Positions 25,778 through 34,864 of a DNA stretch of 64,000 nucleotides are shown here, in pieces. The position numbers were made by a program, and so were the translations under genes. Each line of letters begins with the position of its first letter. Position 1 is the stretch's first letter. Under the pieces are notes generated by a model, which worked only from the letters and a program-made list of their open reading frames with translations, made no database searches and was not told where the DNA came from. The DNA is from Streptomyces sp. SID13031. GTDB taxonomy: Bacteria; Actinomycetota; Actinomycetes; Propionibacteriales; Kribbellaceae. Location: positions 124,001 through 188,000 of the forward strand of contig NZ_JAAGLV010000016.1 in NCBI RefSeq assembly GCF_010548305.1, given 5' to 3'.

Positions 25778-26812
25778 ATGTTGCCATGGTCCACGGAGCT
25801 GGCCGGACGGCTCGACCAGTCGATCTTCGACAGCGCGTATCTGCGCGGCAACCCGCTCGGCGATCCGCACGAGCGGCCGGTGCTCGTCTACCTGCCACCG
25901 GGGTACGACGAATCGGATCAGCGCTACCCGTCGATCTACGTGGCGATCGGCTACACCGGGCATCTCGGGACGTGGTTCAACCGGCCCGCGTTCCGCCAGC
26001 CGTATCCGGAGTTGCTGGATGCGATGTTCGCGACGGGTGACGTGCCGCCGGCGATCGTGGTGTTCGTCGACGCGTGGACGAAGTACGGCGGCAGTCAGTA
26101 CCTCGACTCGCCGGGAACCGGGCAGTACCACTCGTATCTCTGCGACGAGCTCGTGCCGTGGGTCGACGCACGGTACCGGACCATCGCGGACCGCGACCAT
26201 CGCGCGATCACCGGCAAGTCCAGTGGCGGGTACGCCGCGATGGTGACTCCGCTGCTGCGCCCGGACGTCTTCGGGGCGCTTGCGACGCATGCCGGGGATG
26301 CCTCGTTCGAGGTCTGTTTCCAGCCCGTGTTCCCGCTGGTGGCCCGGCGGCTGCGGGACCAGTACGACGGGTCGTACGAGAAGTTCTTCGCCGACCTGGA
26401 GACGCGGCCGGGCCGGTTCACCGGGCAGGATGTGGAGTTCCTGGAGATGTACGGGTGCGCCTCGGCATACTCGGCCGAGCCGGACGGGACCGTGCTGATC
26501 CCCCACGACGAGCTCGGCCGGATCGTCCCCGAGGTCTGGGAACGCTGGCTGAGCCGCGACCCGGTGCACATGGTCACCACCGAGCCCCGGTACGCCGAGG
26601 CGCTGCGGTCGATGCGTGCCGTGTGGATCGACGCGGGCAAGCAGGACGAGTACTACCTCGATGTCGGTGCGACTGCCTTCCATCGTGCCGCGCTGGCGGC
26701 CGGAGTACCGGAAGAACGCTTGTCCTTCGAGCTGTTCGAGGGAACCCACGGCGGGATCGAGTATCGCTATCCGCTCGCCGTCGAGTGGCTCTGCCGGAAG
26801 CTGGCTGCCTGA
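25778..26812 (+). CDS. Esterase-D/enterochelin-esterase-like alpha/beta hydrolase
   Basis: 344 aa from the ATG at 25778, 13 bp after argS, with GAGAGGGG upstream. The sequence RPVLVYLPPGYDESDQRYPSIY is the usual opening of this family. The nucleophile elbow is ITGKSSGGYAAM, with an Asp in WIDAGKQDEYYLD and the His in EGTHGGIEYRYPLA. No signal peptide is seen. Substrate unknown; the family cleaves ester bonds of siderophores, acetylated sugars or mycolates. Confidence 0.8.
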   Translation: MLPWSTELAGRLDQSIFDSAYLRGNPLGDPHERPVLVYLPPGYDESDQRYPSIYVAIGYTGHLGTWFNRPAFRQPYPELLDAMFATGDVPPAIVVFVDAWTKYGGSQYLDSPGTGQYHSYLCDELVPWVDARYRTIADRDHRAITGKSSGGYAAMVTPLLRPDVFGALATHAGDASFEVCFQPVFPLVARRLRDQYDGSYEKFFADLETRPGRFTGQDVEFLEMYGCASAYSAEPDGTVLIPHDELGRIVPEVWERWLSRDPVHMVTTEPRYAEALRSMRAVWIDAGKQDEYYLDVGATAFHRAALAAGVPEERLSFELFEGTHGGIEYRYPLAVEWLCRKLAA

Positions 26813-26861
26813 TCGGGTAAATGGGGTGCCGGGTCGCCGGGCCGGCTCTACCGTTCTCGGC

Positions 26862-27839
26862 ATGGGGACGTTTCCGGAGTGGGTCGAGGCCCGGCCGATC
26901 GAGAAGACCGACGCCAGCGAGTGGGCGGCGCTGCTCAACGACGTACAGGTGGCTGATCAGAACGGCGAGAACTACGAGGCCGAGGATCTGGTCGAGGAGC
27001 TCAGCGATCCGAAGGTGAATGCCGAGCGGGACACCGTCGGTCTGTGGATCGACGGCGTGATGGTCGCCTACGGCGTCGTCTACTGGCGCAAGAACCTGGT
27101 CGACGTGGACCGGCTCAACACCGACTCCGCAGTCCGGGCGACCTGGCGCCGCCGCGGCCTCGGGCGGGCGTTGCTGACCTGGATGATCAGCCGCGCTCAC
27201 GAGCTGCATGAAGAGCACCACCCGGACGTCGCCGACGCAGAGCTCAATGTCAACGCAATCAGTACGAACCTCGGCGCCGCTGCGCTGTTCACCGGGCTGG
27301 GCTTCGAGGAGTGCCGGTATTCCTTCACGTTGCAGCGCCTCTTCGACACCCCGATCCCGGCGGTCGGCCTACCGGACGGGCTCCGGCTGGTGTCCTTCGA
27401 ACCGGCGTACGACGAGGCTCTGCGGCTGACCCACAACGAGGTCTTCCTGGACCACTGGGGTTCGACGCCGAAGGACGAGGAGACCTGGAAGGTGTGGTTC
27501 ACCGGGTCGCGCGCGTTCCGCGCCGGACTGGCGTTCCTGGTCCTCGACGGCGAGCAGATCGTCGCCTACGCGATCGGGTACGAGTACGAGGCCGACACCG
27601 CGGTGACGGGGATCCGTGAGGTCTACGTGGGGCAGGTCGGCACGGTCCGATCGCACCGTGGTCGCGGGCTGGCTGCCGTGGCGCTGTCTGCCCTGATGAC
27701 GCAGGCAGCCGAGACCGGCTTCAAGCGGGCGTCCTTGGGCGTCGACACACAGAACCCGACCGGGGCCCTCAGCCTCTACGAACGCCTCGGCTTCCAGCAA
27801 CACACGAAGTGGACGACCTACCGCCTGCCACTCACCTGA
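26862..27839 (+). CDS. Tandem GNAT acetyltransferase
   Basis: 325 aa from the ATG at 26862. Two GNAT folds in series: the first with VRATWRRRGLGRALLTWMI (acetyl-CoA loop) and NLGAAALFTGLGFEECRY, the second with VGTVRSHRGRGLAAVALSAL and NPTGALSLYERLGFQQH. The architecture resembles MshD-like double GNAT proteins, but the specific substrate is unknown. Longer upstream frames overlap the esterase and lack a ribosome site. Confidence 0.8.
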   Translation: MGTFPEWVEARPIEKTDASEWAALLNDVQVADQNGENYEAEDLVEELSDPKVNAERDTVGLWIDGVMVAYGVVYWRKNLVDVDRLNTDSAVRATWRRRGLGRALLTWMISRAHELHEEHHPDVADAELNVNAISTNLGAAALFTGLGFEECRYSFTLQRLFDTPIPAVGLPDGLRLVSFEPAYDEALRLTHNEVFLDHWGSTPKDEETWKVWFTGSRAFRAGLAFLVLDGEQIVAYAIGYEYEADTAVTGIREVYVGQVGTVRSHRGRGLAAVALSALMTQAAETGFKRASLGVDTQNPTGALSLYERLGFQQHTKWTTYRLPLT

Positions 27840-27878
27840 TCGGCAAGCGGTAGGCGGTAGGCAATAGGTGGTGCCGGA

Positions 27879-29378
27879 TCAGACGTGGGAGTCGACCACG
27901 ACCGGTTCGGCGGCCACGTCCGGTACGACCTGCTTGCGCCGGATCCACGGGCGGACGCTGAGGACGATGACGGCCAGCGTCAGAGCCGCGTAGACGGCCG
28001 AGCCGACGAAGGCTGCGTGGACGCCGTCGGTGAGGATCTCGCGAGCCCGCTCGGCGGGGATCCTCGACGCTGCGTCCGAGTTGCGGCTCGCAGTACCGAA
28101 GATCGTGACCAGGATGCCGAGCCCCAGGGCCCCGCCGACCTGCTGCAACACGTTCAGCATGCCGGACGCGGCACCTGCATCCGACGGCTGGACGCCGGCC
28201 AGTGCGCGGCCGGTCAGCGGGATGAAGAGCATCCCGGCGCCGAACCCGAACAGGACCAGCGGGCCAACGACGCCACTGAGGTAGCTGCTGTCCTCGGAGA
28301 GCCGGGTCAGCCAGAACGTGCCGGCCAGGACCAGCAGTGAACCGCTGATCATCAGCCTGCCGCCGTCGATCCGGCCGAGTAGCCGCGGCACGATCCGGGA
28401 CGAGGTGAACAGCAGACCGGTCATCGGCAGGAAGGCCAGGCCGGCCTGCAACGGGCTGAAGTTCAGCACGCCCTGGAGGTACTGCGTGAGGAAGAAGAAC
28501 ATCCCGAACATCGTCCCGATCACGAGCAGCATGGTCGCGTACGCCGCCACCCGGTCGGGGTTGCCGAACAGCCGCAGCGGCACGATCGGGTGGCTCACCC
28601 GGCGCTCGATCAGCACGAACGCGGCGAGCAGGACGACACCGGCGGCGAACGCGCCGAGTACCTCGGCCGACGTCCAGCCGACCTCGGCGACGCGGATGAA
28701 GCCGAAGACGATCGAGGTGATGCCGAACGTCGACGTCAGCGCGCCGGCGACGTCGAACTTGCCCTTCTCGGGCGGCGTCTCGGACAGCACCTGCCTGGCT
28801 GCGAACACCAGGCCGATACCGATCGGGACGTTGATGAACAGCCCCCAGCGCCAGGAGACCCAGTCGGTCAGCATGCCGCCCACGACCAGGCCGACGCTCG
28901 CGCCGCCGGAGGAGACCAGACTGTAAAGACCGAGAGCCTTCATGCGTTCCGGGCCTTCGCGGAACGTGAGCATGAGCAGGGTCAGGGCCGCCGGAGCCGC
29001 GATGGCCCCGCCGATGCCCTGCAGGACACGCGCCGCCAGCAGCAGCTCGGCGGACGGGGCGAGCCCACCGAGCAGGGATGCGACAGTGAAGACGCTGATA
29101 CCGGTGATGAACACCCGGCGGCGGCCGAGCAGGTCGCCGGCCCGGGCGCCGAGCAGCAGCAGGCCGCCGAAGGCCAGCGCGTAGGCGTTCTGGACCCAGG
29201 ACAGGCTGGACGGGCTGAAGTCGAGGGCGTGCTGGATCTTGGGCATCGCGATGTTCACCACGGTGCCGTCGAGGATCACCATCAACTGGGTAATCAGGAT
29301 GACTGCGAGGACTACCCCCGGCCGCCGCGCGGGCGGACCGGTTCGGGCGACGGCCGGGCCTGCGGATGTTGCCGACAT
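27879..29378 (-). CDS. DHA2-family (EmrB/QacA) multidrug exporter
   Basis: 499 aa with fourteen hydrophobic segments. Signatures: LDGTVVNIAMPKIQHALDFS (helix 1), GARAGDLLGRRRVFITG (motif A) and GIGGAIAAPAALTLL (motif C). It is a proton-driven drug exporter in the plasma membrane. It is divergent from a TetR regulator, with inverted repeats between them, which suggests local repression and ligand-triggered release. Confidence 0.9.
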   Translation of the reverse strand: MSATSAGPAVARTGPPARRPGVVLAVILITQLMVILDGTVVNIAMPKIQHALDFSPSSLSWVQNAYALAFGGLLLLGARAGDLLGRRRVFITGISVFTVASLLGGLAPSAELLLAARVLQGIGGAIAAPAALTLLMLTFREGPERMKALGLYSLVSSGGASVGLVVGGMLTDWVSWRWGLFINVPIGIGLVFAARQVLSETPPEKGKFDVAGALTSTFGITSIVFGFIRVAEVGWTSAEVLGAFAAGVVLLAAFVLIERRVSHPIVPLRLFGNPDRVAAYATMLLVIGTMFGMFFFLTQYLQGVLNFSPLQAGLAFLPMTGLLFTSSRIVPRLLGRIDGGRLMISGSLLVLAGTFWLTRLSEDSSYLSGVVGPLVLFGFGAGMLFIPLTGRALAGVQPSDAGAASGMLNVLQQVGGALGLGILVTIFGTASRNSDAASRIPAERAREILTDGVHAAFVGSAVYAALTLAVIVLSVRPWIRRKQVVPDVAAEPVVVDSHV

Positions 29379-29429
29379 AGTGTGACTTGCTCCTTACCCC
29401 GAAGGGGCTAGAGTGGATTCCAATGAAGT

Positions 29430-29459
29430 GGAGTGCTCCTCCGGATTACCATACGGAGG
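29430..29459. promoter_or_regulatory. Candidate TetR operator
   Basis: In the 156-bp space between the exporter and TetR genes. GGAG-TG-CTCC (29430-29439) is followed by CCTCCG (29438-29443) and CGGAGG (29454-29459) around a 10-bp centre. Likely target of the adjacent regulator. Confidence 0.45.
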
Positions 29460-29534
29460 CCACCTCCGCTTTTCAAGTGATTTACCGTGCGACTTTGTGT
29501 GTGCACGCGACTACGCCTCGACAAGGAGGGCCGG

Positions 29535-30104
29535 ATGACCTCGACACCACTCCCGACGACCCGGCCTGCCCGGGCCGACGCCGCCCGGAACTACGACCTG
29601 CTGGTCACCGCCGCGCGGGAGGCGTTCGCCGAGCACGGCACGGATACCTCGCTGGAGGAGATCGCCCGCCGGGCCGGCGTCGGGATCGGCACGTTGTACC
29701 GGCGCTTCCCGAACCGGACCGCCCTGCTCGAGGCGGTCTACGTCGACGAGATCCAGTCGGTCTGCAACCGCGCCTACGGCTTCGCCGAGAAGCTCGGGCC
29801 GTACGAGGCGCTGGCGGCCTGGCTGCGCAGCTTCGTCGGCTACAGCATCTCGAAGAAGAGCCTGGCCGGTGAGTTGACGGTCGCGCTGGGCAAGGACTCA
29901 GAGTTCTTCACCGCCTGCAAGACGAATGTCCGGGATGCGGGCGACCTGCTGCTCGACGCGGCGAAGGCCGACGGCTCGGTTCGCCAGGACCTGCAGTTGA
30001 TGGACGTCCTGCGACTCGTCGGCGGCATCACGATGGGCCGCGACATGGCTCCCGACCAGGCCGACCGGCTGCTCGAGATCGTCCTGGCCGGCCTCAAAGC
30101 CTGA
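29535..30104 (+). CDS. TetR-family regulator
   Basis: 189 aa from the ATG at 29535, with AAGGAGGG directly upstream. N-terminal helix-turn-helix: AAREAFAEHGTDTSLEEIARRAGVGIGTLYRRFPNRTALLEAV in overlapping parts, with the standard YRRF recognition helix end. The C-terminal ligand domain is of the type beside SCO4850-like exporters. It is divergently arranged with a DHA2 exporter and presumably represses it. Its 3' end overlaps the convergent RmlC-like gene by 11 bp. Confidence 0.88.
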   Translation: MTSTPLPTTRPARADAARNYDLLVTAAREAFAEHGTDTSLEEIARRAGVGIGTLYRRFPNRTALLEAVYVDEIQSVCNRAYGFAEKLGPYEALAAWLRSFVGYSISKKSLAGELTVALGKDSEFFTACKTNVRDAGDLLLDAAKADGSVRQDLQLMDVLRLVGGITMGRDMAPDQADRLLEIVLAGLKA

Positions 30105-30636
30105 TCGGCGTCACCGCGTCCAGGTACGGCGCGGTCGCGTCAGCCTCGACATACTGCATCCGATCCTTGGGCAGCGGCCACGGCACCGCGACCTGCGGAT
30201 CGAAAAGGTTCAGCACCGTCCGTGGCGCATCCGGCGTCCAGTGCGCGGCGAGCAGGTAGGTGTAGACCGTGTTCGGCTCGAGCGTGCAGAACGAGTGCCC
30301 ACAGCCTTCCGGCAGGAAGATCGCCTGCCCTGGCGTCAGCTCGAACGTCTCCAGCCGGCCGAACGTCGCACCCTCCCGCAGATCCACGATCGCGGTGAAG
30401 AGCCGTCCGAGGGCCGGCGAGATGTACCGATCCCAGGCCTCCGCATGGATCCCGCGGGTGATGCCGACCTCGGTCGTGTAGGCCAGGTTGTTCTGCACGA
30501 ACTCGACCTCGGGGAATCCCTGGTCCACCAGCTTCGCCTGGTGGAAATTCTCCTTGAACCACCCCTGCGGAGTCTCGAGCACGTCGAGCTCGATGTGCAG
30601 AAGGCCGGGGATGCTGGTCGGCTTGACGCTCGGCAT
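30094..30636 (-). CDS. dTDP-4-dehydrorhamnose 3,5-epimerase-like protein (RmlC family)
   Basis: 180 aa cupin. Recognisable blocks: GWFKENFHQAKLVDQGF, VQNNLAYTTEVGITRGIHAEAWDRYIS with the catalytic His, TFELTPGQAIFLPEGCGHSFC and TVYTYLLAAHW with the conserved Tyr. The length equals that of RmlC. It acts on a dTDP-4-keto-6-deoxyhexose; RmlA, RmlB and RmlD are not in the window. It may serve the glycopolymer locus to the right, although it stands alone here. Confidence 0.8.
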   Translation of the reverse strand: MPSVKPTSIPGLLHIELDVLETPQGWFKENFHQAKLVDQGFPEVEFVQNNLAYTTEVGITRGIHAEAWDRYISPALGRLFTAIVDLREGATFGRLETFELTPGQAIFLPEGCGHSFCTLEPNTVYTYLLAAHWTPDAPRTVLNLFDPQVAVPWPLPKDRMQYVEADATAPYLDAVTPIRL

Positions 30637-30646
30637 GCGCCGCAGC

Positions 30647-31855
30647 CTATCGGCGGACCTGAGGACGCGCCTGCAGCTGGGCTTGATCCGCTGCCGTCAG
30701 GCCCGCGGCCCAGCCGGCGCCGTTCGTGATCCTGGTACGCCGCGTGACCGTATCCGGGAACAGCTTGATGAACAGCGCATCGACCTGCTCCTCACGCCTC
30801 GCCAGCACGGGCAGCAACCGATCAGCATCAAGAGCCGGTACTGCGGCTTGCGTCGCCTCCGTCGTCGCCTGCAACCGTTCACCGATGCGTTGCGCGTAAG
30901 CCATCAGGAACGACTGCCGAAACGACCTGGTCCGCGACTCGCCGCGCTGGCCAATATGCTTGCCAGCAGCAAGCATTGCGCGATTCGCCTGCACCAGCAG
31001 CGAAGTACTGAGCAACTCGGTCAACTGCAGGTCGAGCTCCTCGCCGACAATCGTCACGACGGCGAGCTGCTCCATCGAGACCGTGCGGCAACGGTTGGCC
31101 GAGGCAACTGCTCCGACCAGCTGCGCTTTCGCTGATACATAAGGGGTTTCGACCCAGATCCGCCGGGCGCCGGAGTCATCGGGGAGGTCCAGCCCGGGAT
31201 CCGCGTCCACCAACGCCTGATCCAGCGAGAACTTGGCCATCAACTCCTGCGCCTTGCCCGACAACGCCTCGGCCTCATCCGGGAAGTCCGTCGCCTCCGC
31301 CTTGGCCAGCAGGGCTCTGATCCGCGCAAGCATCTTGTCATTCGGCACCGCAGACCCGGCCGCACGCGCCCGCACCGGCGTACCGGGCAGCGGGAACAGC
31401 CTGGCGAGCCCAGGTAACGACTGGAGGAAGCCTGCAACCGTCAGCGCCGTATGCAACGCCAGATAGCGCCCGAGTCGCTGAGCTGTCGCCCACGCGGTCA
31501 ACTGCAACTCGGCGTACGGCGCCTCGATCCCGACGTCGATCAGCTGATCCAGCCAGCGCGGATCGATCTCCTGGTAGGCCCGGTGCTCGGACGCGACCAC
31601 CGCCAGCAGCAACGGCTCCATGCGAGGCTCCAGCCGACGTCGAGCATGCTGGACAACGTCGGCCGGAGTCCATCCCCGCTCCCACGCCGAGCGGACCAGC
31701 GTCCGCAGGAACTCCTGCAGGACCCGATCCACCTGACCTTGGTCGCATTCGTCGTGCCCGCCCAGTTGGGCCAGCAGACCGTCCGCGCGCCAGTCATCGA
31801 GCACGACGGCAGCGGCCGCCGTCGGCAGCAGGTACAGGATCTCGGCATCACTCAC
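30647..31855 (-). CDS. DUF2786-domain protein
   Basis: 402 aa from the GTG at 31855 (SDAEILYLLPTAAAAV); a TTG at 31882 would add nine residues. The middle holds NDKMLARIRALLAKAEATDFPDEAEALSGKAQELMAKFSLDQ in sequence, the hallmark of DUF2786. The C-terminal part carries the associated DUF7168-like region (GSRTRSF-like QRGESRTRSFRQSFLMAYAQRI). Function unknown. The gene is divergent from the small ABM gene, with three hairpins between them. Confidence 0.7.
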   Translation of the reverse strand: MSDAEILYLLPTAAAAVVLDDWRADGLLAQLGGHDECDQGQVDRVLQEFLRTLVRSAWERGWTPADVVQHARRRLEPRMEPLLLAVVASEHRAYQEIDPRWLDQLIDVGIEAPYAELQLTAWATAQRLGRYLALHTALTVAGFLQSLPGLARLFPLPGTPVRARAAGSAVPNDKMLARIRALLAKAEATDFPDEAEALSGKAQELMAKFSLDQALVDADPGLDLPDDSGARRIWVETPYVSAKAQLVGAVASANRCRTVSMEQLAVVTIVGEELDLQLTELLSTSLLVQANRAMLAAGKHIGQRGESRTRSFRQSFLMAYAQRIGERLQATTEATQAAVPALDADRLLPVLARREEQVDALFIKLFPDTVTRRTRITNGAGWAAGLTAADQAQLQARPQVRR

Positions 31856-31954
31856 GCGGACGAGTTTGTCACCCGAAGCCAATCTCCCGCAGGCCGCGCG
31901 GTCATCCCTGTGGATAACGGTCGATCGGCAAGAGGAGGGTCCTCCAGTAAGTTC

Positions 31955-32012
31955 GCTGTCACTGGTACTGACAGCGCCGGAGTACCGAACTCATCTCTGC
32001 GATGAGTTCCGG
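31955..32012. promoter_or_regulatory. Two adjacent inverted repeats upstream of the ABM gene
   Basis: GCTGTCA/TGACAGC (31955-31975, 7-nt loop) and GAACTCAT/ATGAGTTC (31987-32009, 7-nt loop, extended by ACC/GGT with one bulge). Both lie between divergent genes, 50-105 bp before the ABM start. They could be operators or a structured leader. Confidence 0.4.
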
Positions 32013-32060
32013 TGTTCCGCGCGGTCTTAAGTTGTGACAGCAAGCTTCGAAGGAGCAGCC

Positions 32061-32345
32061 ATGAGCGCAGCAGTGATCCGTTACCAGACCAAACCGGAAG
32101 CGGCCGACGAGAACCAGCGCCTGATCGAGAAGGTCTTCGCCGAGCTGGCGACCGCAGCCCCGCCAGGCCTGACCTACAGCAGCTTCCGCCTCGCCGACGG
32201 AGTCACCTTTGTCCATGTCTTCGACGGCGAAGGCGTGACCGACCTGGCCGCTTTCCAGGAGTTCCAGCGCACCCTCCCCGACCGCCTCGCGGTCGCTCCC
32301 GTCCTCGAGGACGCCACCCGAGTCGGCTCGTACCTGGCACGATGA
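32061..32345 (+). CDS. Antibiotic-biosynthesis-monooxygenase-like small protein
   Basis: 94 aa, ATG at 32061 with AAGGAG eight bases upstream. The sequence (VIRYQTKPEAADENQRLIEKVF, LTYSSFRLADGVTFVHVFDG, FQEFQRTLPDRLAV) fits a single dimeric alpha/beta-barrel domain of the ABM/DUF-type. Such proteins are cofactor-less oxygenases or simply binders, so no reaction can be assigned. Confidence 0.6.
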   Translation: MSAAVIRYQTKPEAADENQRLIEKVFAELATAAPPGLTYSSFRLADGVTFVHVFDGEGVTDLAAFQEFQRTLPDRLAVAPVLEDATRVGSYLAR

Positions 32346-32380
32346 CCTGCCCCAAAGGCTCCTGTCACCGCGGATTCTGA

Positions 32381-33142
32381 TCAGCTCGAGGCGGCGCCGT
32401 CGATCACCAGCACCTGACCGTTCACGTTGGTCTGCTCCAGCAACAGCATCCGGACGACGGGGACGACCTCCTCCGGCTCGGTCAGGTGGCCGGTGGGGGT
32501 CCGCCGGACGATCTGATCGAGCTGGGTCTGGCCGAGCACCGCCGACATCTCCGAGGCGAAGAAGCCGGGCGCGACGGAGTTGACCAGCACGCGGCCACCC
32601 AGTTCGCGAGCCATCGACCGGGTCGCGGCGTCCATCCCGCCCTTCGTCGCGGAGTACGCGACGAGCCCCGGATACCCACGCTGTGCGCAGATCGAGGTGA
32701 CGTTGACGATCCGGCCCTTCAGTCCCTTGGCGAGCATCCGGCGCAGGACGAACCGGGTCAGCACGAGTGGCGAGGTGAGATTGGTCTGGATGATGCCCGC
32801 GAGCTGCTCGGCCGACGTGTGCACGTGCAGGGAGTCCTGGCCGACCGCGGCGTTGTTCACCAGGCCGTCGACCGGGCCGAGCTTCTCCTCGACCTCCTTG
32901 ACGAACACCTGCGTCGCCTTGGCGTCGTTCACGTCCACTGAGCCGACGTGCAGCTGTTCCGGGTACTTCGTCGCCAGCGCCGTCAGTTCGGCGGTCACGG
33001 TCCGCGCGAACGCGGCCACCTTGACGCCGGAGTCCAGCAGATCGGTGACGATCGCGAGCCCGAGCCCGCGCGAACCACCGGAGACGAGCACCACCGAGGA
33101 CGGCCCTACCGAGGACGGCAGAGCCGCGGTCTGGTCAGACAT
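32381..33142 (-). CDS. Short-chain dehydrogenase/reductase, FabG-like
   Basis: 253 aa. Cofactor loop VSGGSRGLGLAIV, NNAAVG, catalytic Ser in NVTSICAQ and YSATKGGMDAATRSMA (Tyr-x3-Lys). GGSRG with ARTVT suggests NADP preference. It is the last gene of a three-gene operon with an acyl carrier protein and an AMP-forming ligase, so a keto-acyl thioester reduction is plausible. It overlaps the ligase gene by 8 bp. Confidence 0.85.
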   Translation of the reverse strand: MSDQTAALPSSVGPSSVVLVSGGSRGLGLAIVTDLLDSGVKVAAFARTVTAELTALATKYPEQLHVGSVDVNDAKATQVFVKEVEEKLGPVDGLVNNAAVGQDSLHVHTSAEQLAGIIQTNLTSPLVLTRFVLRRMLAKGLKGRIVNVTSICAQRGYPGLVAYSATKGGMDAATRSMARELGGRVLVNSVAPGFFASEMSAVLGQTQLDQIVRRTPTGHLTEPEEVVPVVRMLLLEQTNVNGQVLVIDGAASS

Positions 33143-34391
33143 CGCTCTTCAACGTCTCCTTCTGCGGGATCTGGTCGAGAAACTTGATCCGCCGCGGTAC
33201 GCCGTAGTCCGGCAACCGGTTGGAACACCACTGGACCAGATCGTCGTCGGTGATCGGCCCGATGCTCGAGTTGGCCACCACCTCGGCGGCGACCATCCTG
33301 CCGACCAGCGGCGCCTTGCGCGCGAACACTCGCGCCCACGCGACGCCCGGGTGGGCGATCAGTACGTTGCGGACCAGGCCCGCCGACACCTTCGAGCCCC
33401 CGACGTTGATCTCGTCGGTATCCAGCCGGCCGGTGATCAGTACCCGGTCGCCGGCGAACTCGACCCGGTCGCCAGTGCGGACGGCTCCGTCCATACCGGC
33501 TCCGTGGTGCGGCGACGTGATGATCAGCTCGTCGCCGTCGACGGAGATGATCGGGCGCTCGTCATCGGCGGCGGGCTCGCGATCGAGCCAGGCCTTGGGG
33601 AACCCGGCCTGACCGTCATGGACGACGATCGACGCGCCGACCTCGGACGAGGCGTAGATCCAGGAGACGCGCGCCTTCGGGAAGATCTCGCGCAGCCGGT
33701 CGAGGATCGTCTGGTCCACCGGCTCGCCGCCGAGGGTGATCTGCTCGAGCGGCACCTTGGCGAGCGCCTCGGTGTCGCGGTAGATCGTCTGGCGCCAGAA
33801 GGTCGGCGTACCGGAGGCCGCGGTGACGCCGTGCTCGGCGGCGATCGACGGCCAGATCTCCAGCTCGGACGGCTCGATCACGACCAGGCCCTGGTCGGCC
33901 TGGGTCAGCGAGAGCATCACGACCTGCCACCACGCGTAGGTGCCTGGTGAGTAGGGCAGCAGCCACGTCCGCGGCTGCTGCTGGGTGGTGACGGTGGTCA
34001 GCGATTCGAGGGTATGGCCGATCCGCGTCGGGCGGCCGGTCGAGCCGGAGGTGAGCAGCCAGGCGCGGCCGGATTCCTCCACCCGCTTGAGTTTCGCGGG
34101 CTCGACGGAGTGCTCGTCACCTTTGGCGATGACGATCGCGAAGCCGGAGTCGCCGAGTTCCTCGCGCATGCTCAGGTCGACCCGCGAAGTGGTGGCGACG
34201 AGCAGTTCGGTGCCGTGGACCGCGTGATGCCGTACTGCGGCCAGCGCGTCCGCGCCGTTGTCGACCAGGACCGCGGCCGGTGACGGCAGCTGCGGCAGTT
34301 TGTGCAGAGTTCGCCACGTCACGGTCTTGCCGCCGGCGACGACGGTGTTGTCGTCCCCGATCAGGGCGGTGGACCGGCGCCGCGTGGTCAC
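33135..34391 (-). CDS. AMP-forming acyl/aminoacyl ligase (ANL superfamily)
   Basis: 418 aa, GTG start overlapping the acyl-carrier-protein stop by 4 bp. P-loop-like LLTSGSTGRPTRIGHT, WIYASSEVGA (A5-like) and TGDRVEFAGDRVLITGRLDTDEINVGG in overlapping parts (A7-A8). The terminal QIPQKETLKSDV carries the catalytic Lys of A10. It is about 100 residues shorter than standard acyl-CoA synthetases; the N-terminal subdomain is reduced. It probably loads the neighbouring carrier protein. The substrate cannot be read from the sequence. Confidence 0.8.
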   Translation of the reverse strand: MTTRRRSTALIGDDNTVVAGGKTVTWRTLHKLPQLPSPAAVLVDNGADALAAVRHHAVHGTELLVATTSRVDLSMREELGDSGFAIVIAKGDEHSVEPAKLKRVEESGRAWLLTSGSTGRPTRIGHTLESLTTVTTQQQPRTWLLPYSPGTYAWWQVVMLSLTQADQGLVVIEPSELEIWPSIAAEHGVTAASGTPTFWRQTIYRDTEALAKVPLEQITLGGEPVDQTILDRLREIFPKARVSWIYASSEVGASIVVHDGQAGFPKAWLDREPAADDERPIISVDGDELIITSPHHGAGMDGAVRTGDRVEFAGDRVLITGRLDTDEINVGGSKVSAGLVRNVLIAHPGVAWARVFARKAPLVGRMVAAEVVANSSIGPITDDDLVQWCSNRLPDYGVPRRIKFLDQIPQKETLKSDV

Positions 34392-34639
34392 GCCGACTGG
34401 AGCTGCTCGATGAAGTCCAGCACGTCGCCGACCTTGGCGATCTGGCGCAGACCGGGAGCGTCGAAGTTCAGCTCGTCCCCGATCTCGTCCTCCACCCGCA
34501 GCGCCAGCTCGGAGAAGTCCAGCGAGCGGAAGCCGATCTCCCGCAGGTCGGCACCGTCGTCGGCCGGCAGCGTCTTGCCCTGCGCCTTCAGCACCGCTCC
34601 CATCAGGTCCCGGATCTGCTCCCGCGTCAGCTCAGCCAT
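34388..34639 (-). CDS. Acyl carrier protein
   Basis: 83 aa from the ATG at 34639 (MAELTREQIRDLMGAVL). The phosphopantetheine attachment Ser is in IGFRSLDFSELALRVED, and the DVLDFIEQL helix ends the domain. It is free-standing and heads the ACP-ligase-SDR operon. A 7-bp inverted repeat ACCACAG/CTGTGGT (34641-34664) lies just upstream of the start and may be an operator. Confidence 0.85.
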   Translation of the reverse strand: MAELTREQIRDLMGAVLKAQGKTLPADDGADLREIGFRSLDFSELALRVEDEIGDELNFDAPGLRQIAKVGDVLDFIEQLQSA

Positions 34640-34681
34640 GACCACAGAGCCTAGCGGCTGTGGTGCGGGCGGTGACACGGT

Positions 34682-34864
34682 CTACTGCACCTCCGGAGCT
34701 GGGTCGACGGCTGCTTCCGGGGCGGAGCTGGAAAGTTTCTGCCGCAACCGCCGGACGCGGTCCCGGATCTCCCAGCCGATCAGCGCGATCATCGGGGTGG
34801 CAGCGGCGATCGCGGCGAGCAGAATCTCCTCGACCGGCAATCCCGCGATGTGCTGGGCAGGCAA
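34682..34864 (-). CDS. Small single-span membrane protein
   Basis: 60 aa if started at the TTG at 34864, which is preceded by GGGAGGT at ideal spacing. A GTG at 34957 would give 91 aa. One hydrophobic helix (VEEILLAAIAAATPMIALIGWEI) is followed by a basic stretch RDRVRRLRQKL. No family recognised. It is in line with the ACP operon downstream. Confidence 0.5.
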   Translation of the reverse strand: MPAQHIAGLPVEEILLAAIAAATPMIALIGWEIRDRVRRLRQKLSSSAPEAAVDPAPEVQ

